From assembly GCF_000472925.1 (NCBI RefSeq), contig NZ_AXAS01000061.1:1-49152 (forward strand): DNA of 49,152 nt, given 5' to 3'. Every line of letters starts with the position of its first letter. Within the stretch, counting starts at the first letter, position 1. The notes beneath the pieces were generated by a model, which was given only the letters and a program-made list of their open reading frames with translations, ran no database searches and was not told where the DNA came from. Positions 42,010-49,152 of this stretch are shown piece after piece. The DNA is from Bradyrhizobium sp. Ec3.3. Its GTDB lineage: Bacteria; Pseudomonadota; Alphaproteobacteria; Rhizobiales; Xanthobacteraceae. A program made the position numbers and the translations under genes.

Positions 42010-42810
42010 TTACGCCGCCGCCTCCTCGCGCGGCTGGTAGATCGCGGTGTGCTGACAGTGCGCGAGTGGCGTCTTGCCGTTGGCGACGACGAGCGAGTCG
42101 AATTCGACGAAGCGGTGGCCCTTCTTCTCGTAGTTCGCGGTGACCTCGGCTCGCGCGGTGATCTGGTCGCCGGCGCGCGTAGCCGACAGCAACTGCATGC
42201 GGCTGCCGACGTGGATCCATGGACCCAGAATTGTGTTGTCGACGAGCACGCGGTTCATGACGCGCTGAATCAGACCGGGATGACCAAGTCCTTCCCGCGC
42301 GAATATCGCATCGGTTTCCCTGACCTCGGCGAGATACTCTGTAGCCGCCTTTTCCGCCCAGCGGTGTGGCGCGGTGCCGAGCCATTTACCGACCTCGAAG
42401 GTGGCCGGATTGACGGGCTTGCGCTCGGCGGCGGCGGGGACCTCGACATAGTCGGCCAGGGCGACCGCTGGCGCAGACTCGGATAGCGACGCCGTTCCCG
42501 TCGCGCAGAGTTCGCCGCGCGAAAACACCTCGATGGTGAGCACCCCGTTGTGCTCGACCGCATCGACATCGGCCGTCTCACCGTCATAGACCGGCTTGAT
42601 AAAGCGCGCCTCGATCAGGCCACGGGCGAGAAAATCCCGCTCCCAGCGGGCGACCGGCACGTGCATCATGTAGGCCATGACGTCGACGCCGGGGACCAGC
42701 CCCCCGGAAAAGCCGAAGCGGCGCGCCACGGTGTCGTCGTGCATCTTGTTCTCGGATTGCTTGGCGGTGTTGTAGGCCTCAACACGGTAGGTTTCGAGCC
42801 GGGTTGGCAT
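42010..42810 (-). CDS. two-hotdog-domain hypothetical protein (MaoC/thioesterase-like)
   Basis: A 266-residue protein with two hotdog-like halves. The first half has HDDTVARRFGFSGGLVPGVD, which resembles the MaoC hydratase motif (D...H...Ahh.pGlvPGv) with Asp and His present. The second half (SRMQLLSATRAGDQITARAEVTANYEKKG) resembles the substrate-binding half of two-domain MaoC proteins. Acyl-CoA hydratase or dehydratase activity is plausible but not demonstrated. It is convergent with the CoxL-like gene. Confidence 0.65.
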   Translation of the reverse strand: MPTRLETYRVEAYNTAKQSENKMHDDTVARRFGFSGGLVPGVDVMAYMMHVPVARWERDFLARGLIEARFIKPVYDGETADVDAVEHNGVLTIEVFSRGELCATGTASLSESAPAVALADYVEVPAAAERKPVNPATFEVGKWLGTAPHRWAEKAATEYLAEVRETDAIFAREGLGHPGLIQRVMNRVLVDNTILGPWIHVGSRMQLLSATRAGDQITARAEVTANYEKKGHRFVEFDSLVVANGKTPLAHCQHTAIYQPREEAAA

Positions 42811-42919
42811 GCTGTCGCCTTCGCCCTGATTTTTGTTGCTTCAGAGCCCGATCGTAGGGCGTCAGGAACCCCGGTCAATCCCCTCGCCTTTGGGCGGCGA
42901 ATGCGGTACCACGCGGCCG

Positions 42920-43417
42920 ATGACGAGCCCCCCAGCCACGCCCCGCATCTATGTCGACGCCGACGCCTGTCCAGTCAAGGACGAGATCTATCGCGTCGCT
43001 GCCAGGCACGGCGTGCCCGTGAGCGTTGTCGCGGGCAATTTCATCCGCGTGCCCCACGACCCGCTGATCGAGCGCGTCGCAGCGGGCTCCGCGATGGACG
43101 CTGCCGACAACTGGATCGCGGAGCGGGCCGGTGACGGCGATATTGTGATCACCGCGGACATCCCGCTCGCGAGCCGCTGCGTGAAGACCGGGGCCGACGT
43201 CATCGCGCCGAACGGCAAGCCGTTCACCGAGGAATCGATCGGCATGACGCTCGCGGTGCGCAACCTGATGACGGATCTGCGCTCGGCTGGCGAAATCACC
43301 GGCGGCCCGAGATCGTTCGCGCCGCGCGATCGCTCCGCCTTCCTGTCCGCGCTGGACCAGACCATCCGCCGCATCCAGCGCCGCCGCGCCGAGCAGGCCG
43401 CAACGGTCAAGGGCTGA
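42920..43417 (+). CDS. YaiI/YqxD family protein (DUF188)
   Basis: A 165-residue protein with the family N-terminus YVDADACPVKDEIYRVAARHG, the GDIVITADIPLASRCV segment and RSFAPRDRSAFL near the end. This is a PIN-like fold with acidic residues at the right places (VDADACPV). Biochemical activity is not established. It is followed two bases later by uup, suggesting co-transcription. The ATG at 42920 fits the family N-terminus. Confidence 0.9.
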   Translation: MTSPPATPRIYVDADACPVKDEIYRVAARHGVPVSVVAGNFIRVPHDPLIERVAAGSAMDAADNWIAERAGDGDIVITADIPLASRCVKTGADVIAPNGKPFTEESIGMTLAVRNLMTDLRSAGEITGGPRSFAPRDRSAFLSALDQTIRRIQRRRAEQAATVKG

Positions 43418-43419
43418 TC

Positions 43420-45231
<1,812 letters not shown>

Positions 45232-45233
45232 AT

Positions 45234-45317
45234 CGTAGGATGGGTAGAGCGCAGCGAAACCCATCACGCAACGGGAATTGGTTCTGATGGGTTTCGCTTC
45301 GCTCTACCCGTCCTACG
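45234..45317. repeat. hairpin repeat, GTAGGATGGGTAGAGCG type
   Basis: An 84-base palindrome with CGTAGGATGGGTAGAGC and GCTCTACCCGTCCTACG ends and inner GAAACCCATCA/TGATGGGTTTC. Four bases of asymmetry in the centre. It is a third family of spacer hairpin in the window, located immediately after the uup stop codon. Confidence 0.75.
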
Positions 45318-45340
45318 GGCCCAAAAAATAGAGAGATCAT

Positions 45341-46420
45341 ATGACCACGCCCCTCGCCGCCAAGATCGCCCGTGAATATGGCACGCCCTGCGCCGTCATC
45401 GACATGGACAAGGTCGAGCGCAACATCGCGCGGATCCAGAAGGCCTGTGACGACGCCGGCGTCGCCAACCGTCCGCACATCAAGACGCACAAGAACCCGA
45501 CGCTGGCGAAGATGCAGGTCGCGGCGGGCGCGAAAGGCATCACCTGCCAGAAGCTCGGCGAGGCCGAGATCATGGCCAATGCCGGCATCGACAACATCCT
45601 GATCAGCTACAACCTGCTGGGCGAGGAAAAGATGGCGCGCTTGGGGGCGCTGCAGGCCAAGGCCAACATGACGGTCGCGGCTGACAACGCCACCGTGGTT
45701 GCGGGATTGCCCAAGGCAGCCGCGGCCTCAGGGAGGCCGCTGTCCGTCGTCGTCGAATGCGACACGGGGCGCAAGCGCGCGGGCGTCGAGACGCCGGCCG
45801 AGGCGATTGCGCTGGCGCGCGAGATCGCGGCCTCAAAGGGACTGCAATTCGCCGGCTTCATGCTCTATCCGACGGAGACCGGCTGGGCCGACGCGCAGAA
45901 ATTCTATGATGAAGCGCTGGCCGGCGTGCGCGCCCACGGCCTCGATGCCGCGATCGTCTCGACCGGCGGTACGCCGAACCTTGTCAATATCGGCAAGCTG
46001 AAGGGCAGCACCGAGCACCGCTTCGGCACCTACATCTACAACGACCGCATGCAGGTCGCGGCCGGCTCCGCCACCTGGGACGACTGCGCGTTGCACATCT
46101 ACTCGACGGTCGTCAGCCGCGCCGCGCCCGAGCGCGGCATTCTTGACGCGGGCTCGAAGACGCTGACCACGGATACCGGCGGGCTCGACGGCCATGGCCT
46201 GATTCTGGAGCATCCCGAGGCGAAGATCGCGCGCTTCGCCGAAGAGCATGGCTTTCTCGATCTCTCCCGCAGCAACACCCGTCCCAATGTCGGCGACGTC
46301 GTGCGCATCGTGCCGAACCACGTTTGCGTCGTCGTCAACATGATGGACGAGGTCGTGATGGTGCGCGGCGATGAGATCATCGGCACGTTGCCGGTGGCCG
46401 CGCGAGGGAAGTTGCGGTAG
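45341..46420 (+). CDS. D-threonine/3-hydroxy-D-aspartate aldolase-type PLP enzyme
   Basis: A 359-residue fold-type III PLP enzyme, alanine-racemase-like N-terminal barrel. The PLP lysine is Lys48 in RPHIKTHKNP. The C-terminal domain has the metal-site pair His327-x-Cys329 (VPNHVCVVVNMMDEV), typical of metal-dependent D-threonine aldolase and 3-hydroxy-D-aspartate aldolase, which cleave beta-hydroxy D-amino acids to glycine and an aldehyde or glyoxylate. DSD-type dehydratases cannot be excluded. A second, unlinked paralogue-type enzyme lies at 16795. The gene stands alone between two repeats. Confidence 0.83.
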   Translation: MTTPLAAKIAREYGTPCAVIDMDKVERNIARIQKACDDAGVANRPHIKTHKNPTLAKMQVAAGAKGITCQKLGEAEIMANAGIDNILISYNLLGEEKMARLGALQAKANMTVAADNATVVAGLPKAAAASGRPLSVVVECDTGRKRAGVETPAEAIALAREIAASKGLQFAGFMLYPTETGWADAQKFYDEALAGVRAHGLDAAIVSTGGTPNLVNIGKLKGSTEHRFGTYIYNDRMQVAAGSATWDDCALHIYSTVVSRAAPERGILDAGSKTLTTDTGGLDGHGLILEHPEAKIARFAEEHGFLDLSRSNTRPNVGDVVRIVPNHVCVVVNMMDEVVMVRGDEIIGTLPVAARGKLR

Positions 46421-46439
46421 CGCGCGCCGCTTCCACGCT

Positions 46440-46525
46440 CGTCATTGCGAGGAGCGAAGCGACGAAGCAATCCAGACTGTCATCGCGGCGGGATTCTGGA
46501 TTGCTTCGCTGCGCTCGCAATGACG
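46440..46525. repeat. long hairpin repeat, GTCATTGCGAG type
   Basis: An 86-base palindrome with CGTCATTGCGAG/CTCGCAATGACG ends and inner GAAGCAATCCAG/CTGGATTGCTTC arms, same subtype as 27297 and 31168. It separates the convergent aldolase and flavoprotein genes by 4-19 bases on each side. Confidence 0.82.
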
Positions 46526-46529
46526 ATGT

Positions 46530-47759
46530 TTAGCCAGCGAGCCACTTTAGAACGCCCTTCCCCGCAGCCGCTCCGGTCGCAAACGACGCCTGCAACAAAT
46601 AGCCGCCCGTGGGCGCTTCCCAATCCAACATCTCGCCGGCGGCGAAGACGCCGGGCAGCTTTCGAAGCATGAAACCGGCATCGAGCTCATCGAAGGAGAT
46701 ACCGCCGGCGCTTGAAATGGCGCGGGCGATCGGGGCTGCACCGGTGAGCTTGATCGCTACGGCGTTGATCAACTCAGCGAGTTGAGTCGGCGCCAGCGAG
46801 GACGGGGACAGCCCAGCAGCCATCGTGACCTCCTGCACGAGGCCGACCGCGGCTGGCGATAGCTGCGCCGACTTGCGCAGGAAGTTCGAGAACGATTGTT
46901 TGCCGCGCGGCGCCGGCAGACGTCTGACGAGATCCGCCTGGTCGAGATCGGGGCGAAGCGCAATCCGCAACGTCGCTTCACCCTTTGCCGCGATCGCCTC
47001 GCGCAACTCGGCCGACAGCGCGTAGATCGCGCCGCCTTCGATGCCGGTACGGGTGACGATCGCCTCGCCGCGCACCGTGTGTCCGCCGAAGACGAGGGCA
47101 ATGCCTTTCAGCGGCTGGCCTTCGAAGCGCGTGCGGAAGACCTCGGACCAGGCGACGTCGAAGCCGCAATTCGCAGGCCGCAGCGTTGATATCGCCACGC
47201 CCTTCCCGGCGACCACTTTGGTCCAGCCGCCGTCGGAGCCGAGGCGCGGCCAGCTTGCGCCGCCGAGCGCGAACACGGTGGCGTCGGCGCCGATGGCGAA
47301 AGGGCCGTTGGGCGTCAAGAACAACAGCCGCCCCTCGTCGTCCCATCCGCTCCAGCGATGCCGAAACGCAAACCTCACGCCGGCCGCATCGAGCCGGCGC
47401 AGCCAGGCCCGCAGCAAGGGCGAGGCCTTGAACGCCTTGGGAAACACACGCCCGCTGGTGCCGACGAAGGTCGGCTCACCCAGCGCCTCGCACCATTGAC
47501 GGAGCGCGTCTGGCGGAAACGCGTCGATTGCGGCTTGCAGCTTAGGCGCCGCCTCGCGGTAGCGCGCGAGGAATTGCGGCAGTGGCTCGCTATGCGTGAG
47601 GTTAAGCCCGCCACGGCCGGCCATCAGGAATTTGCGCCCCGCAGACGGCATCGCGTCGTAGACGGTGACGGCAGCGCCGCCCGCGGCCAACACCTCCGCC
47701 GCCATCAGTCCGGCCGGGCCGGCGCCGATGACGGCAACGTGAATTTGGGTCGAGGTCAT
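46530..47759 (-). CDS. HI0933/YhiN-type flavoprotein
   Basis: A 409-residue FAD-binding oxidoreductase of the HI0933-like/TIGR03862 family. The N-terminal dinucleotide-binding motif is VAVIGAGPAGLMAAEVLA (GxGxxG). GRKFLMAGRGGLNLTHSE is the characteristic second motif, and DWEAPTGGYLLQASFATG near the end is the C-terminal FAD contact. Substrate and physiological role are unknown for the family. Confidence 0.87.
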   Translation of the reverse strand: MTSTQIHVAVIGAGPAGLMAAEVLAAGGAAVTVYDAMPSAGRKFLMAGRGGLNLTHSEPLPQFLARYREAAPKLQAAIDAFPPDALRQWCEALGEPTFVGTSGRVFPKAFKASPLLRAWLRRLDAAGVRFAFRHRWSGWDDEGRLLFLTPNGPFAIGADATVFALGGASWPRLGSDGGWTKVVAGKGVAISTLRPANCGFDVAWSEVFRTRFEGQPLKGIALVFGGHTVRGEAIVTRTGIEGGAIYALSAELREAIAAKGEATLRIALRPDLDQADLVRRLPAPRGKQSFSNFLRKSAQLSPAAVGLVQEVTMAAGLSPSSLAPTQLAELINAVAIKLTGAAPIARAISSAGGISFDELDAGFMLRKLPGVFAAGEMLDWEAPTGGYLLQASFATGAAAGKGVLKWLAG

Positions 47760-47799
47760 GACGGGAGTTTAGGCCAGATTCTCGGGCCACAAAGGAGCT

Positions 47800-47902
47800 C
47801 GTCATTCCGGGGCGCGCCCTCTTAGGCGCGAGCCCGGAGTCCATACTCCCGATCGTGGTTATGGATTCCGGGCTCGTCGCTTCGCGACGCCCCGGAATGA
47901 CG
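47800..47902. repeat. long hairpin repeat, GTCATTCCGGGGCG type
   Basis: A 103-base palindrome with CGTCATTCCGGGGCG and CGCCCCGGAATGACG ends and an inner CCCGGAGTCCATA/TATGGATTCCGGG pair. The outer GTCATT...AATGAC matches the other family members, but the arms are a separate subtype. It lies four bases after the SDR gene stop, before the flavoprotein start. Confidence 0.8.
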
Positions 47903-47906
47903 GTGG

Positions 47907-48824
47907 TTAGAGCTTGATCCCTGCTCTTGCGGCGGCTTGCGCGACATATTTCTGCGTCTGCTCGAATGCGCCTTGCAGCGCCTTGGCCTTCGACATGTCG
48001 CTGATCTCGCCAAAATGCGCGGCGATCGCGTCCGGCGTCCATTCGGCAGGCGGCAGATTGACGCCCTCGCTCTCGATGATCCTGATCACCGCGAACGAGC
48101 CGGCGCCGGCGCCCATGATGGTGCGGGTCGGGGCGTCCTCGCTGAGCATGTACTCGACCGCCGGCGTGATCGCTTCCGGCCTCATCAGTTGCAGCGCCTG
48201 CGGCGGCAACAGCTCCTCCGTCATGCGGGTCGCGGCCGTCGGCGAGATGATGTTGACGCGAATGTCGGTCTTGCGGCCCTCTTCCGCCAGCACGTTCATC
48301 AGACCGACCATGCCGGACTTCGCTGCGCCGTAGTTGGCCTGGCCGAAATTGCCATAGAGCCCTGAGGAAGAGGTGGTCAGCACGATGCGGCCGTAGTTGC
48401 GGTCGCGCATGCCGGCCCACACCGCCTTGCAGCAATAGAAGGTGCCGACGAGGTGCACGTCGAGCACCTTCTGGAAGTCGGCCGCCTCCATCTTGCCGAA
48501 CGACTTGTCGCGCAGGATGCCGGCATTGGCGCAGAGCAGATCGACGCTGCCCCATTCCTTGGTGGCACGCTCGACTATCGCAGTGACCTGCTCGAAATTG
48601 GAGACGTCGGCGCCATCGGCCATCGCGGTGCCGCCCGCCTTGCGGATCTCCTCGACGACGGCCTCCGCCGGCGACAGCGAGGCTCCGGTACCGTCGCGCG
48701 CGCCGCCGAAATCGTTGACCACGACCTTGGCCCCGCGGCTCGCGAGCCCCAACGCATGCGCCCGCCCCAGACCATTGCCCGCGCCCGTGACGATAGCGAC
48801 GCGTCCGTCAAACCTGATTGACAT
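47907..48824 (-). CDS. short-chain dehydrogenase, HSD17B4/FOX2-like 3-hydroxyacyl-CoA dehydrogenase type
   Basis: A 305-residue SDR with TGAGNGLGRAHALGLASRGAK (TGxxxGxG) and the long NDFGGARDGTG insert characteristic of peroxisomal-type multifunctional-enzyme dehydrogenases. CANAGI follows, then the catalytic Ser (TTSSSG), Tyr and Lys (YGAAKSG). The start at 48824 (MSIRFDGRVAIVTG) was chosen. A longer frame reads upstream into an IS5-type sequence and is not natural. AAAGGAA precedes this ATG. The IS5-family element begins about 33 bp further upstream. Confidence 0.88.
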   Translation of the reverse strand: MSIRFDGRVAIVTGAGNGLGRAHALGLASRGAKVVVNDFGGARDGTGASLSPAEAVVEEIRKAGGTAMADGADVSNFEQVTAIVERATKEWGSVDLLCANAGILRDKSFGKMEAADFQKVLDVHLVGTFYCCKAVWAGMRDRNYGRIVLTTSSSGLYGNFGQANYGAAKSGMVGLMNVLAEEGRKTDIRVNIISPTAATRMTEELLPPQALQLMRPEAITPAVEYMLSEDAPTRTIMGAGAGSFAVIRIIESEGVNLPPAEWTPDAIAAHFGEISDMSKAKALQGAFEQTQKYVAQAAARAGIKL

Positions 48825-48857
48825 TAGTGCAGTTCCTTTCTTCCCTTCTCCCCTTGT

Positions 48858-49152
48858 GGGCCTGTTGCGTAATCCGCGATTGTGATTCTCTAGGGCAGAA
48901 GCCTTGGAGGTAACGATGGCAGTGAAGCAGACTGGGCAGCCGAGTTTTATTGAGGCGTGGTTGCCGAAGGGAGCCGGTGCCAATGCGGCGCTGAATCGGT
49001 TGTCGGGCTTGGTCAAATGGTACCGGTTCGAGAAGCTGATGGCGCATTTGCGGGATGAAGGAAGCCCTGGCCGACCGGGCTATCCGGTGCTGGTGCTGTT
49101 TCGCGCGCTGCTGTTGCAGTCGCTCTACGGTCTTTCGGAGCGTGAGCTCGAG
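48858..49152 (+). mobile_element. IS5-family insertion sequence, 5' part (continues beyond window)
   Basis: The left end is placed near 48858, where the sequence changes to GGGCCTGTTGCGTAATCC, a plausible terminal repeat start, 58 bp before the transposase ATG. Only the left end and the first 79 codons of the transposase lie in the window, so the right terminal repeat and target duplication cannot be seen. The boundary is uncertain by several bases. It is inserted in the 5' spacer of the SDR gene. Confidence 0.65.
48916..49152 (+). CDS. IS5-family transposase, N-terminal part
   Basis: The first 79 codons (MAVKQTGQPSFIEAWLPKGA, then LSGLVKWYRFEKLMAHL and GRPGYPVLVLFRALLLQSLY) match the N-terminus of IS5-group transposases, with the GLSERELE segment at the window edge. 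The DDE catalytic part lies beyond the end. TTGGAGG before ATG at 48916 gives a good start. The open frame is intact as far as visible, so the element may be active. Confidence 0.85.
   Translation, partial: MAVKQTGQPSFIEAWLPKGAGANAALNRLSGLVKWYRFEKLMAHLRDEGSPGRPGYPVLVLFRALLLQSLYGLSERELE

Overview
The window looks like chromosome of a Bradyrhizobium-type alphaproteobacterium. The composition is GC-rich, protein signatures are rhizobial (GuaA/GuaB, RsmB, RlmE, Ppx/GppA, Uup), and the spacers carry long GTCAT...ATGAC hairpin repeats. No rRNA, tRNA or CRISPR array was seen. Genus is an inference from family resemblance.

Left part (1-10.7 kb): an aromatic-catabolism block with debris at its left edge. 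Seven minus-strand genes, catB-catC-catA-benA-benB-benC-benD, form one tight operon taking benzoate through catechol and cis,cis-muconate to 3-oxoadipate enol-lactone. No catD and no benzoate transporter are present. A LysR gene (catR/benM type) is divergent. Between it and catB lie a small BFD-like [2Fe-2S] protein gene, a probable remnant of a GntR-type regulator, and three exact ATAC-N7-GTAT dyads that match the known BenM/CatM operator. The block ends at the 3' end of guaA.

Middle part (10.7-29.5 kb): housekeeping genes (guaA, a cold-shock gene, an RsmB-type methyltransferase, a MAPEG protein, guaB) interrupted by a plus-strand operon (16.8-23.8 kb). That operon has a D-serine-deaminase-like PLP enzyme, a four-gene polar amino acid ABC importer, a RidA-type enamine deaminase, an AstE/AspA-type zinc deacylase and a LacI regulator. 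A perfect 16-bp palindrome lies 51 bp before its first gene. Read together, the genes suggest import, deacylation and deamination of an N-acylated hydroxy (possibly D-) amino acid.

Right-middle (29.6-37.4 kb): a DHA2-type MFS exporter, then the most unusual locus. A stand-alone membrane-anchored Cache sensor with no output domain overlaps by ATGA a prokaryotic pentameric ligand-gated (Cys-loop type) ion channel. A 913-residue autotransporter with four Ig-like repeats and a VOC protein follow.

Right part (37.5-49.2 kb): RlmE, Ppx/GppA, an orphan form-II CoxL-like molybdopterin subunit, a two-hotdog protein, a YaiI-family protein, the ABC-F protein Uup, a D-threonine/3-hydroxyaspartate aldolase-type enzyme, a flavoprotein, and an SDR dehydrogenase. 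The 5' end of an IS5-family element begins about 33 bp before the SDR start codon and runs off the window.
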